DNA from: Streptomyces sp. SID8352
Lineage (GTDB): Bacteria; Actinomycetota; Actinomycetes; Streptomycetales; Streptomycetaceae
Length of the DNA: 64,000 bases
Reading direction: 5' to 3'
NCBI RefSeq assembly: GCF_009862265.1
Contig: NZ_WWGX01000093.1
Location: forward strand, 29,605 to 93,604
Position numbers and translations under genes: made by a program
Part shown: positions 1 to 8,692 of the stretch, in pieces
Position numbering within the stretch: position 1 is the stretch's first letter
How the letters are laid out: every line of letters begins with the position of its first letter
The notes under the pieces: generated by a model
What the model was told of the DNA's origin: nothing
Seen by the model: the letters and a program-made list of their open reading frames with translations, nothing else
The model's database searches: none

Positions 1-395
1 ACTGCGCGCTCAGCCCCATCGCACCCGCGCCGGGCAATGCTCCTGGCCCGGCGGGGCTGCCGCTCGTAGCCACAGGTGGGGCGAACCCGCCTTGAGGGGC
101 GCGGGGGACTGCGCGCTCAGCCCCATCGCACCCGCGCCGGGCAATGCTCCTGGCCCGGCGGGGCTGCCGCTCGTAGCCACAGGTGGGGCGAACCCGCCTT
201 GAGGGGCGCGGGGGACTGCGCGCTCAGCCCCATCGCACCCGCGCCGGGCAATGCTCCTCGCCCGGCAGGGGCTCGCCGCTCGCGGCCAGGGGCGGGGCCG
301 CACCCGCCCACGAGGGGCGCGGGGGACTGCGCGCTGAACCCCATCGCACCCGCACCGGACAACACCCCCCGCCCGGCAGGGCACCCGCACCCGCC
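1..395. repeat. Tandem 107-bp intergenic repeat, about 3.6 copies
   Basis: Units begin at 1, 108, 215 and 326, each with ACTGCGCGCT. Units 1 and 2 (1-107, 108-214) look identical; unit 3 (215-325) is 111 bp and diverged; unit 4 is partial and fades near 395. Each unit ends in GAGGGGCGCGGGGG, which resembles the GGGGCGCGGGGAACTGCGCG block found many times between genes in Streptomyces (recalled, not searched). The array touches the window edge, so more copies may lie upstream. It sits directly before the rpe start. No coding function is likely. Confidence 0.85.
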
Positions 396-461
396 AACGA
401 ACCCCCCTCCACGAACGGCCCACCCCCCCAACCCCCCGGAGGGCATGGCAGGCTTGGCCCC

Positions 462-1148
462 ATGCCCGCCCAGATCAGCCCCAGCATCCTGTCCGCCGAC
501 TTCGCCCGCCTCGCCGACGAGGCCAGGGCCGTCGAGGGAGCCGACTGGCTCCACGTGGACGTCATGGACAACCACTTCGTCCCGAACCTCACCCTCGGCG
601 TCCCCGTCGTGGAGTCCCTGGCCCGCGCGACGGACACGCCGCTCGACTGCCACCTCATGATCGAGGCCCCCGACCGCTGGGCGCCGCAGTACGTGGAGGC
701 CGGCGCCGGCTCCGTCACCTTCCACGTCGAGGCGGCCGCCGCCCCCGTCCGGCTCGCCCGGGAGATCCGCGCCAAGGGCGCCCGCGCCTCGATGGCGCTG
801 CGCCCCGCCACGCCCGTCGAGCCGTACGAGGACCTGCTCCCGGAACTCGACATGCTGCTGATCATGACCGTGGAGCCGGGCTTCGGCGGACAGGCCTTCC
901 TCGACATCATGCTGCCCAAGATCCGCCGCACCCGTGAGCTGATCAGCAAGCACGGGCTGGAGCTGTGGCTCCAGGTGGACGGCGGCGTCTCGGCCTCCAC
1001 GATCGAGCGGTGCGCCGACGCGGGGGCCGACGTGTTCGTCGCCGGCTCCGCCGTGTACGGGGCCTCCGACCCGGCCGAGGCGGTGCGCGCGCTGCGCGAA
1101 CAGGCCGGCGCGGCGACCGCCGGGGCGTCCTGGGCGTGCGGCCACTGA
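462..1148 (+). CDS. rpe: Ribulose-phosphate 3-epimerase
   Basis: Interconverts D-ribulose 5-phosphate and D-xylulose 5-phosphate in the non-oxidative pentose phosphate pathway, in the cytosol. The 228-aa product starts MPAQISPSILSADF, the usual N-terminus, and keeps the family landmarks: LHVDVMDNHFVPN (metal and catalytic Asp), HLMI, VEPGFGGQ near residue 131 and VDGGV near residue 173, in a TIM-barrel of normal length. The ATG at 462 is chosen because the frame upstream is only the repeat array. The C-terminal tail after AVRALREQ is short and Ala/Gly-rich. The gene is followed after about 100 bp by a SorC regulator on the same strand, a common neighbour of sugar-phosphate genes. Confidence 0.95.
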   Translation: MPAQISPSILSADFARLADEARAVEGADWLHVDVMDNHFVPNLTLGVPVVESLARATDTPLDCHLMIEAPDRWAPQYVEAGAGSVTFHVEAAAAPVRLAREIRAKGARASMALRPATPVEPYEDLLPELDMLLIMTVEPGFGGQAFLDIMLPKIRRTRELISKHGLELWLQVDGGVSASTIERCADAGADVFVAGSAVYGASDPAEAVRALREQAGAATAGASWACGH

Positions 1149-1250
1149 GCCACCGGAAAGTGAACGGCTCCCTTCAGAGCTGATCAACAGCGCCGGATCT
1201 GCGAGGATGAACGGCGAATCCAGAGTGTGAACAGCAGTGAGGAGAACGCC

Positions 1251-2270
1251 GTGTCGGGTATGTCGGCGGGCCGTTCAGCCATGCGGATGGGACCCGCTGA
1301 GCTGGTCCAGGCGGCGGCCATGGCCCGCCGCTTCTACCTCGAGGGCAAGTCCAAGATCCAGATCGCGGAGGAGTTCGGCGTCAGCCGCTTCAAGGTGGCC
1401 CGGGTCCTGGAGACCGCTCTCGAGCGTGACCTTGTACGAATCGAGATCCGGGTGCCGGCCGAGCTGGACGCCGAGCGCTCCGACGCCCTGCGCGCCCGCT
1501 ACGGGCTCCGGCACGCCGTCGTGGTGGAGTCCCCGGCGGACGCGGAGGAGAACCCCGACCCCGAGAACCTGGGCGAGGTGGCCGCCGATCTGCTCGGCGA
1601 GCTGGTCGAGGAGGGCGACATCCTGGGCCTGGCCTGGGGCCGCTCCACCATCCACATGGCGGCGGCCCTGGACCGGCTGCCGCCCTGCACGGTGGTGCAG
1701 CTCACCGGCGTGTACGACGCCGGGACCGCCGAGCGCGGCTCCGTCGAGGCCGTCCGCCGCGCCGCCCAGGTGTCCGGCGGCGACGCCCACCCCATCTACG
1801 CGCCGATGCTGCTGCCCGACGAGGCCACCGCGGCGGCGCTGCGCCACCAGACCGGGATCGCCCGGGCCTTCGAGTACTTCGACAAGGTCACGGTCGCCTG
1901 CGTCTCCATCGGCTCCTGGGAGCCGGGCATCTCCACGGTGCACGACATGCTCAGCGACGAGGAGCGCGCGCACTACGCCTCGCTGGGCGTCGCCGCCGAG
2001 ATGTCCGCGCACCTCTTCGACTCCGAGGGCCGCCGGGTGGGCCGGGACCTGGGCGAGCGCTGCATCACGGTCAAGGCCGACCAGCTCCGCCGCATCCCCG
2101 AGGTCGTGGCGATCGCGGGCGGCCAGCGCAAGGCGGCGGCCATCGACGCGGTGCTCCGCTCCGGGCTCGTCACCAGCCTGGTGACGGACACCTCGGCGGC
2201 GGACTACCTGATGACCGCGGGCGGCACGCCGAAGCCGACACTCAACCGGACCGACCCGGACGGCGTGTGA
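1251..2270 (+). CDS. SorC/DeoR-type sugar-binding transcriptional regulator
   Basis: Predicted 339-aa DNA-binding regulator that senses a phosphorylated sugar. N-terminal helix-turn-helix is visible as KSKIQIAEEFGVSRFKVARVL (about residues 33-53), followed by the SorC effector domain with GDILGLAWGRST, a typical sugar-phosphate loop, and the conserved tail region GGQRKAAAIDAVLRSGLVTSLVTD. GTG 1251 is preferred over GTG 1227 because GGAG at 1241-1244 lies 6 nt before it; the upstream start has no ribosome binding site. Same strand as rpe, so it may control pentose metabolism, but no operator was identified. Effector unknown. Confidence 0.88.
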   Translation: MSGMSAGRSAMRMGPAELVQAAAMARRFYLEGKSKIQIAEEFGVSRFKVARVLETALERDLVRIEIRVPAELDAERSDALRARYGLRHAVVVESPADAEENPDPENLGEVAADLLGELVEEGDILGLAWGRSTIHMAAALDRLPPCTVVQLTGVYDAGTAERGSVEAVRRAAQVSGGDAHPIYAPMLLPDEATAAALRHQTGIARAFEYFDKVTVACVSIGSWEPGISTVHDMLSDEERAHYASLGVAAEMSAHLFDSEGRRVGRDLGERCITVKADQLRRIPEVVAIAGGQRKAAAIDAVLRSGLVTSLVTDTSAADYLMTAGGTPKPTLNRTDPDGV

Positions 2271-2298
2271 CGGGCCGCGGACGAAGCGGAGGAGCACC

Positions 2299-2643
2299 AT
2301 GACCGACGACCCCGCGGGACGGCTCGTGGTCACGCTGGACCTGGACGGGGTCACGGACAAGGCGGGCCTGATGGACCGCTGCGTCCGTGACCTCGGCCTG
2401 CCCGACTGGTTCGGCCGCAACTGGGACGCGCTGGCGGACTCCCTCGCCGACCCCTCCGTCTGGCCCGAGGAGGCCGCCGAGCGGGGGCTGCTGCTCCTGG
2501 TCCGGGGGTGGAGGGCGTACGCCGAGGCGCGACCGCAGGAGTGGGCCGTGGCGGAGGAGGTCTTCGCGGAGGCGACGGACCGGGGTCCCGGGCTGTTCGT
2601 CACGCTGGGCCCCCCGGGACCCGGCGCCGGGGCCGCCCGCTAG
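2299..2643 (+). CDS. Barstar-family (barnase inhibitor) protein
   Basis: A 114-aa acidic protein with the barstar core: an N-terminal strand VVTLDLDGVTDKAGLM, then LPDWFGRNWDALADSLAD, which is the diagnostic motif of the family, then a hydrophobic strand LLLLVRGW and a C-terminal VTLG strand. Barstars bind and block ribonucleases of the barnase/Sa type. A good site, GGAGGAG, precedes the ATG. No ribonuclease or toxin gene is visible nearby, so this is an orphan inhibitor; it might neutralise a secreted RNase made elsewhere in the genome or act on another partner. It lies 28 nt after the SorC gene and could be co-transcribed with it. Confidence 0.88.
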   Translation: MTDDPAGRLVVTLDLDGVTDKAGLMDRCVRDLGLPDWFGRNWDALADSLADPSVWPEEAAERGLLLLVRGWRAYAEARPQEWAVAEEVFAEATDRGPGLFVTLGPPGPGAGAAR

Positions 2644-2827
2644 CGCGGCGACCCGCGAAACCCCTGGTGGCAAGGGGTGTGGAGGTTTCTCCAAGGCCGG
2701 TCCCGATGGTCCTGGACGATCCGCCCGGGGCCGGACGGGACCGGTCCGTGGGACAATGAGGTACGTGCTCTTTCCCCCTGGCTGACCTGTCGGGGGGCCA
2801 CCTCTGAACGACTGGGATGTGCAGCAC

Positions 2828-4270
2828 GTGCGTTTCCTCAACGACATCCGGCCCTCGCACGACCTGACGTACGACGACGTCTTCATGGTGCCGAGCCGTT
2901 CCGCCGTCGGCTCGCGGCAGGCCGTGGACCTGAGTTCCCCGGACGGAACGGGCACCACCATCCCGCTGGTCGTGGCCAACATGACCGCCATAGCCGGCCG
3001 CCGCATGGCCGAGACGGTGGCCCGCCGCGGGGGGCTCGTGGTCATTCCGCAGGACATACCGATCGAGGTCGTCACCGAGGTCGTCTCCTGGGTCAAGGGC
3101 CGCCACCACGTCCTGGACACCCCCATCGTGCTCGCCCCGCACCAGACCGTCGCCGACGCGCTGGCCCTGCTGCCCAAGCGCGCGCACAACGCCGGGGTCG
3201 TCGTCGACGACGCGCACCGGCCGGTCGGCGTGGTCACCGACGCCGACCTGTCCGGCGTGGACCGCTTCACCCAGCTCGAAGAGGTCATGTCCAAGGACCT
3301 GCTGCTCATCGACGCCGCCCTGGACCCGCGCGAGGCGTTCAACACGCTCGACGGAGCCAACCGCCGCTACGCCCCCGCCGTCGACGCCGAGGGCCGCCTG
3401 GCCGGCATCCTCACCCGCACCGGGGCCCTGCGCGCCACCCTCTACACCCCGGCGACCGACGCCGACGGCCGCCTCCGCGTCGCCGCCGCCGTCGGCATCA
3501 ACGGCGACGTGGCGGGCAAGGCGGCGCAACTGCTCGCCGCCGGTGTGGACACGCTGGTCATCGACACCGCGCACGGCCACCAGGAGTCGATGATCAGCGC
3601 CGTCAAGCTGGTGCGCGACCTCGACCCCGGGGTGCCGGTGGTGGCGGGCAACATCGTCTCCGCCGAGGGCGTGCGCGACCTGATCGAGGCGGGCGCCGAC
3701 ATCGTCAAGGTCGGGGTCGGCCCCGGCGCCATGTGCACCACCCGGATGATGACCGGCGTCGGCCGGCCGCAGTTCTCCGCGGTGCTGGAGTGCGCCGCCG
3801 AGGCCAGGAAGCACGGCAAGCACGTGTGGGCCGACGGCGGTGTCCGCCACCCCCGCGACGTGGCCATGGCCCTGGCCGCCGGTGCCTCCAACGTGATGAT
3901 CGGATCCTGGTTCGCCGGGACCTACGAGTCCCCCGGGGACCTCCAGCAGGACGCCGACGGCCGCCTCTACAAGGAGTCCTTCGGCATGGCCTCCGCGCGC
4001 GCCGTGCGCAACCGCACCTCGGAGGAGTCGTCGTACGACCGGGCCCGCAAGGCGCTGTTCGAGGAGGGCATCTCCACCTCGCGCATGTACCTGGACCCGG
4101 CCCGGCCGGGTGTCGAGGACCTGATCGACTCGATCATCGCGGGCGTCCGCTCCTCCTGCACCTACGCCGGGGCGGCCTCCCTGGCGGAGTTCGCGGAGAA
4201 GGCCGTGGTCGGCCTCCAGAGCGCCGCCGGGTACGCCGAGGGCAAGCCGCTGCACGCGAGCTGGACCTGA
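2828..4270 (+). CDS. guaB1: GuaB1-type IMP dehydrogenase-related protein (likely GMP reductase)
   Basis: A 480-aa IMPDH/GMPR barrel. The N-terminus MRFLNDIRPSHDLTYDDVFMVP is that of the actinobacterial GuaB1 family; two CBS domains (roughly residues 95-210, with PVGVVTDADL) are inserted; the catalytic loop VGPGAMCTTRMMTGVGRPQ carries the active Cys; NVMIGSWFAGTYESPG follows. Mycobacterial GuaB1 has been described as a CBS-containing GMP reductase, so GMP to IMP salvage is the best guess rather than IMP oxidation. GTG 2828 is preferred to GTG 2819 because it restores the family N-terminus and has GGGA about 10 nt upstream. The gene is monocistronic by appearance. Confidence 0.88.
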   Translation: MRFLNDIRPSHDLTYDDVFMVPSRSAVGSRQAVDLSSPDGTGTTIPLVVANMTAIAGRRMAETVARRGGLVVIPQDIPIEVVTEVVSWVKGRHHVLDTPIVLAPHQTVADALALLPKRAHNAGVVVDDAHRPVGVVTDADLSGVDRFTQLEEVMSKDLLLIDAALDPREAFNTLDGANRRYAPAVDAEGRLAGILTRTGALRATLYTPATDADGRLRVAAAVGINGDVAGKAAQLLAAGVDTLVIDTAHGHQESMISAVKLVRDLDPGVPVVAGNIVSAEGVRDLIEAGADIVKVGVGPGAMCTTRMMTGVGRPQFSAVLECAAEARKHGKHVWADGGVRHPRDVAMALAAGASNVMIGSWFAGTYESPGDLQQDADGRLYKESFGMASARAVRNRTSEESSYDRARKALFEEGISTSRMYLDPARPGVEDLIDSIIAGVRSSCTYAGAASLAEFAEKAVVGLQSAAGYAEGKPLHASWT

Positions 4271-4389
4271 TCCCGCCGGGCCCGTCCGGGAGACCGGCCG
4301 GGCCCCCGCGTGCCGTCCCGCACCCCCCGGCGTGGCGCGGGCCGGACCGGTCCCGGGGCTGTTCGGACCGCGCCCGCCCCCGTGGTCTA

Positions 4390-4450
4390 CTTCCGGTACG
4401 GCCGCCGCCCCCCGCCCGGGCCGCGGGCCGTTCCACGGACGTACCGGAAG
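4390..4450. promoter_or_regulatory. Inverted repeat before the Lrp gene
   Basis: Two perfect 10-bp arms, CTTCCGGTAC at 4390-4399 and GTACCGGAAG at 4441-4450, are separated by 41 bp and end 18 nt before the GTG start of the Lrp gene. Lrp/AsnC proteins bind spaced symmetric sites and commonly control their own genes, so this is a plausible autoregulatory operator. The spacing is also compatible with two half sites on one face of DNA. Inference only. Confidence 0.5.
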
Positions 4451-4468
4451 CGAAGTGAACCACCCGCA

Positions 4469-4921
4469 GTGCTGAACGACCTCGACGAACGCATCGTGCG
4501 CGCCCTCGCCCAGGACGCCCGCCGCTCCTACGCGGACATCGGCCAGTCGGTGGGCCTGTCCGCGCCCGCCGTCAAGCGGCGCGTGGACCGGCTGCGGGCG
4601 ACCGGGGCCATCACCGGTTTCACCGTCCGGGTCGACCCCGCCGCCCTCGGCTGGGAGACGGAGGGCTTCGTCGAGATCTTCTGCCGCCGCAACACCTCGC
4701 CGGAGACCATCCGGCGGGGCCTGGAGCGCTACCAGGAGGTCGTGGCCGCCTCCACCGTGACCGGCGACGCGGACGCGGTGGCGCAGGTCTTCGCCTCCGA
4801 CATGCGGCACTTCGAACGGGTCCTGGAGCGGATCGCCGGGGAGCCTTTCGTCGAGCGGACCAAGTCGGTGCTGGTGCTGTCGCCGCTGCTGCGCCGCTTC
4901 TCCTCGGGCTCACCCGCGTGA
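4469..4921 (+). CDS. Lrp/AsnC family transcriptional regulator
   Basis: A 150-aa regulator. Helix-turn-helix: LAQDARRSYADIGQSVGLSAPAVKRRVDRLRATGAI (residues 13-48), then an RAM ligand-binding domain with the variant RVDPAALGWETEGFVEIFCRR. The start GTG 4469 gives MLNDLDERIVRAL, the standard N-terminus. A perfect inverted repeat lies just upstream. The two following genes on the same strand are a nitrilase-family hydrolase and an amino acid monooxygenase; Lrp proteins usually sense amino acids, so control of that amino acid-degrading pair is likely but unproven. The 258-nt gap to the hydrolase implies a separate promoter. Confidence 0.9.
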   Translation: MLNDLDERIVRALAQDARRSYADIGQSVGLSAPAVKRRVDRLRATGAITGFTVRVDPAALGWETEGFVEIFCRRNTSPETIRRGLERYQEVVAASTVTGDADAVAQVFASDMRHFERVLERIAGEPFVERTKSVLVLSPLLRRFSSGSPA

Positions 4922-5179
4922 CCGGCGGCCCGCCGCGCGGCCACCGGCTCCCGAGCGGGGGCGGCCGGAGCGGGGGCGGGCCAAAGGGGCCGAGCGGGCA
5001 CGGTGCGGGCGGGGAACGGCCCGGCGGGGGAAAGCGCGGCGCAACGAATCGCCGCGCCCCGCGCCCGCGACGCAACGAAGTGGGCGCCGTCGCGCAACGG
5101 CTGGTTCTTGTCGCCGTCACGGGGCGCCCGTAGCGTCTTCGGTGCCCCCCGAAACCCCCGTGACCGGCGAGGACCCCGC

Positions 5180-5980
5180 ATGCGCACCGCCCTGCTCCAG
5201 AGCTCCGGACGCCCCGGCTCCGTCGCGGCCAACCTGGAGGTGCTCGACCGGGCGGCGGAGCGGGCCGCCGCCGCAGGTGCCGGACTCCTCGTCACCTCCG
5301 AGCTGTTCCTGACCGGCTACGCCATCGGCGACGACGTGGCCCGGCTGGCGGAGCGCGCCGACGGCCCCGCCGCCGAGGCGGTCGCCCGGATCGCCGCCCG
5401 GCACCGGATCGCCCTCGCCCACGGCTACCCGGAGCGCGCCGGGGACGCCGTGCACAACGCGCTCCAACTGGTCTCCCCCGACGGCACCCGCCTCGCCGAC
5501 TACCGCAAGACCCACCTCTTCGGCGCCTTCGAGGAGGAGCACTTCACCCCCGGCGACCGCCCCGTCGTCCAGGCCCGGCTGAACGGGCTCACCGTCGGCC
5601 TGCTGATCTGCTACGACGTGGAGTTCCCGGAGAACGTCCGCGCCCACGCCCTGGCCGGGACCGACCTGCTGCTGGTGCCGACGGCCCTGATGCACCCCTT
5701 CCCCTTCGTCGCCCGCTCCCTCGTCCCGGTCCGCGCCTTCGAGAACCAGATGTACATCGCCTACGTCAACCGGGCGGGCCGCGAGGGGGAGTTCGACTTC
5801 CTCGGGCTGTCCGTCCTCGCCGGTCCCGACGGCATCGCCCGTGCCCGTGCCGGATCCGGCGAGGAACTGCTGCTCGCGGAGGCGGACCCGGCGGCGCTCG
5901 CCGCGTCCCGCGCGGCCAACCCGTACCTCCGCGACCGCCGCCCCGGCCTCTACGGCGCCCTCTCCCGGACCGGCGTCTGA
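5180..5980 (+). CDS. Carbon-nitrogen hydrolase (nitrilase superfamily)
   Basis: A 266-aa hydrolase of the nitrilase superfamily. The Glu-Lys-Cys triad is complete: E41 in TSELFLTGY, K110 in YRKTHLF and C144 in LLICYDVEFPEN. The short length and CYDVEFPE motif fit the amidase/N-carbamoylase-like branches better than true nitrilases. It lies 63 nt before a tryptophan/phenylalanine 2-monooxygenase-like gene; such flavoenzymes produce an amide (for example indole-3-acetamide), so this enzyme may hydrolyse that amide to the acid. Upstream is an Lrp regulator. Substrate assignment is inference from context; the fold and triad are seen directly. Confidence 0.88.
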   Translation: MRTALLQSSGRPGSVAANLEVLDRAAERAAAAGAGLLVTSELFLTGYAIGDDVARLAERADGPAAEAVARIAARHRIALAHGYPERAGDAVHNALQLVSPDGTRLADYRKTHLFGAFEEEHFTPGDRPVVQARLNGLTVGLLICYDVEFPENVRAHALAGTDLLLVPTALMHPFPFVARSLVPVRAFENQMYIAYVNRAGREGEFDFLGLSVLAGPDGIARARAGSGEELLLAEADPAALAASRAANPYLRDRRPGLYGALSRTGV

Positions 5981-6043
5981 CCCGCCCGGACCCCCTCCCG
6001 CACCCCCGCACCCCCCGTTCCACCCGCAAGGAGCCCGCACCCC

Positions 6044-7741
6044 ATGACGTCCACGGTGCCCCGCGATATTGAGCCCGCCGCCGGTCAGCAGCCCCCGATC
6101 ACCATGTTCGGCCCGGACTTCCCGTACGCCTACGACGACTTCCTCGCCCACCCCGCGGGCCTCGGCCAGGTCCCCGCCACCGAGCACGGCACCGAGGTCG
6201 CGGTGATCGGCGGCGGACTGTCCGGCATCGTGACCGCCTACGAGCTGATGCGGATGGGCCTGCGGCCGGTGGTGTACGAGGCCGACCGGATCGGCGGCCG
6301 GCTGCGCACCGTCGGCTTCGAGGGCTGCGACCCCGCGCTGACCGCCGAGATGGGCGCGATGCGCTTCCCGCCCTCCTCCACCGCGCTCCAGCACTACATC
6401 GACCTCGTCGGGCTGGAGACCAGGCCCTTCCCCAACCCGCTCGCCGAGACGACCCCGTCCACCGTCGTCGACCTCAAGGGCGAGTCCCACTACGCGAGGA
6501 CCCTCGACGACCTGCCCCGGGTCTACCGCGACGTGGCCGACGCCTGGGCCCGCTGCCTCGCGGAGGACGCGGACTTCCCGGAGATGAACCGCGCCCTGCG
6601 CGAACGGGACGTGCCGCGCATCCGCGCGATCTGGGCCCGGCTGGTCGAGAAGCTCGACGACCAGACCTTCTACGGCTTCCTCTGCGGCTCCGAGGCGTTC
6701 TCCTCCTTCCGGCACCGCGAGATCTTCGGCCAGGTCGGCTTCGGCACCGGGGGCTGGGACACCGACTTCCCCAACTCCATCCTGGAGATCCTGCGCGTCG
6801 TCTACACCGAGGCCGACGACCACCACCGCGGCATCGTCGGCGGCTCCCAGCAACTGCCGCTGCGCCTCTGGGAGCGCGAGCCGAAGAAGACCGTCCACTG
6901 GCCCGACGGCACCTCGCTGAGCGCCCTGCACCCGGGCGGCGCGCCCCGTCCCGCCGTGACCCGGCTCGGCCGCACCGCGGGCAACCGCGTCACCGTCACC
7001 GACGCGGGCGGCGACATCCGCACCTACCGCGCCGCCGTGTTCACGGCGCAGTCCTGGATGCTGCTCTCCAAGATCGCCTGCGACGACGAGCTGTTCCCGA
7101 TCGACCACTGGACGGCCGTCGAGCGCACCCACTACATGGAGTCCAGCAAGCTGTTCGTCCCCGTCGACCGGCCGTTCTGGCGGGACACCGACCCGGCCAC
7201 CGGCCGGGACGTGATGTCGATGACGCTCACCGACCGCATGACCCGGGGCACCTACCTCCTCGACGACGGACCCGGCCGTCCCGCCGTCATCTGCCTCTCC
7301 TACACCTGGTGCGACGACAGCCTGAAGTGGCTGCCGCTGTCCCCCAACGAGCGGATGGAGGTCATGCTGGCCTCGCTCGGGGAGATCTATCCGGGCGTCG
7401 ACATCCGCGGGCACATCATCGGCAACCCGGTGACCGTCTCCTGGGAGGACGAGCCCTACTTCATGGGCGCCTTCAAGGCCAACCTCCCCGGCCACTACCG
7501 CTACCAGCGGCGGCTGTTCACCCACTTCATGCAGGACCGGCTGCCCGAGGACAAGCGGGGCGTCTTCCTCGCCGGTGACGACATCTCCTGGACGGCCGGA
7601 TGGGCCGAGGGCGCGGTGCAGACCGCCCTGAACGCCGTCTGGGGGGTCATGCACCACCTCGGCGGCCGGACGGACCCCACCAACCCCGGGCCGGGCGACC
7701 TCTACGACGAGATCGCGCCGGTCGAACTCCCCGAGGACTGA
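6044..7741 (+). CDS. FAD-dependent amino acid monooxygenase/oxidase (tryptophan 2-monooxygenase-like)
   Basis: A 565-aa flavin amine oxidase family protein. The Rossmann motif is VAVIGGGLSGIVTAYELMRMG (about residues 52-72), followed by VVYEADRIGGRLRTVGF and MGAMRFPPS, the FAD/substrate signature; near the C-terminus are GVFLAGDDISWTAGWAEGAVQTALNAV, the FAD-binding second half. Length and the MGAMRFP motif are close to bacterial tryptophan and phenylalanine 2-monooxygenases (about 560 aa), which oxidatively decarboxylate an amino acid to an amide. Ribosome site AAGGAG precedes the ATG. Together with the preceding C-N hydrolase it could form an indole-3-acetamide-type pathway. An L-amino acid oxidase activity is the main alternative. 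Confidence 0.85.
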   Translation: MTSTVPRDIEPAAGQQPPITMFGPDFPYAYDDFLAHPAGLGQVPATEHGTEVAVIGGGLSGIVTAYELMRMGLRPVVYEADRIGGRLRTVGFEGCDPALTAEMGAMRFPPSSTALQHYIDLVGLETRPFPNPLAETTPSTVVDLKGESHYARTLDDLPRVYRDVADAWARCLAEDADFPEMNRALRERDVPRIRAIWARLVEKLDDQTFYGFLCGSEAFSSFRHREIFGQVGFGTGGWDTDFPNSILEILRVVYTEADDHHRGIVGGSQQLPLRLWEREPKKTVHWPDGTSLSALHPGGAPRPAVTRLGRTAGNRVTVTDAGGDIRTYRAAVFTAQSWMLLSKIACDDELFPIDHWTAVERTHYMESSKLFVPVDRPFWRDTDPATGRDVMSMTLTDRMTRGTYLLDDGPGRPAVICLSYTWCDDSLKWLPLSPNERMEVMLASLGEIYPGVDIRGHIIGNPVTVSWEDEPYFMGAFKANLPGHYRYQRRLFTHFMQDRLPEDKRGVFLAGDDISWTAGWAEGAVQTALNAVWGVMHHLGGRTDPTNPGPGDLYDEIAPVELPED

Positions 7742-7763
7742 TCCCCGCCCCGTCGGACCCCCC

Positions 7764-8692
7764 TCACACCCCGGCCGCGCGCGCCGCCTCGTAGAGGGCG
7801 GCGGCCAGGTCCGTCAGCTCCGCGGCGTCGCGCGCGCTGTCCTGAACGTCGATCAGGATCTCCTCCATCCCGGTCGCCGCGTGCGCCGCCAGATCCTCGG
7901 CGATCTGGCCGGTGCTGCCGTGGAACGGGGGCCGCTCCGCGGTGCCGAGCGGGGCCGGGTACCAGCGGGCGTTGGCGCGCAGCACCGTGCGCAGCGGCCG
8001 GGTGCGGCCCCGCTCGGCGGCCAGCTCGCGCAGCGACCGCCACTCCCCGGCCAGGGCGCGGCGCCCGCGCCCACCGGCATCCAGCCGTCGGCGTGGTCGA
8101 CCAGGCGGCGCCGGGCCCGGGGACCGGCCGCGGCCAGCAGCACCGGGATCGGCCGGGCGGGCTTGGGGCCGACCGCGGACGGCGCGATCCGGGTGGTCGG
8201 CCCCTCGTGGGCCACCGGGTCCGGTCCCCACACCGCCCGGCACACCTCCAGCAGCTCGTCCAGCACCGCGCCGCGCTCGGCGAACGGGCGGATGGACGCC
8301 GCCGCGTACTCGTCGTGGGACCAGCCGGTGCCGAATCCGGCGACGACCCGGCCCCCGGCCGCGGCGTCCAGGGTGGCGAGCGTCCGGGCGAGCTGGAACG
8401 GCACGTGCAGCGGGGCGACCAGCACGCTCGTGCCCAGCTCCGCCCGTTCGGTGGCCGCGGCGGCGAGGGTGAGGGTGACCAGCGGCTCGGCCACCCCGCG
8501 GTAGGATTCGGGCCAGGGCAGGCCCTCGATGCCGTAGAGGCCCTGGGTGGCCGGTTCCGGGAACAGGGCCCGTTCGAAGACCCACAGGCTGTCGTACCCC
8601 GTCCGTTCCGCGGCGCGGGCCACGTCCGGGACGTCCCTGCCGAGGTCGAACCGCCGCGTCTGGGGCAGTCCGAGTCCGAGTCGTGTCGCCAT
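7764..8692 (-). pseudogene. LLM-class F420-dependent oxidoreductase, frameshifted
   Basis: Luciferase-like monooxygenase of about 310 aa, probably F420-dependent. The 5' part, from ATG 8692 (with AGGAG 7 nt upstream), reads MATRLGLGLPQTRRFDLG, then YDSLWVFER and GRVVAGFGTGWSHDEY, through DHADGWMPVGAG. Then homology moves to another frame, which continues LAGEWRSLRELAAERGR to the natural end at 7764. The switch lies in the GC run at about 8051-8073 and fits loss of one base. Either the gene is inactive, or the GC-rich run carries a sequencing error; no programmed slippery site is obvious. It is convergent with the monooxygenase gene, whose stop is 23 nt away. Confidence 0.8.
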
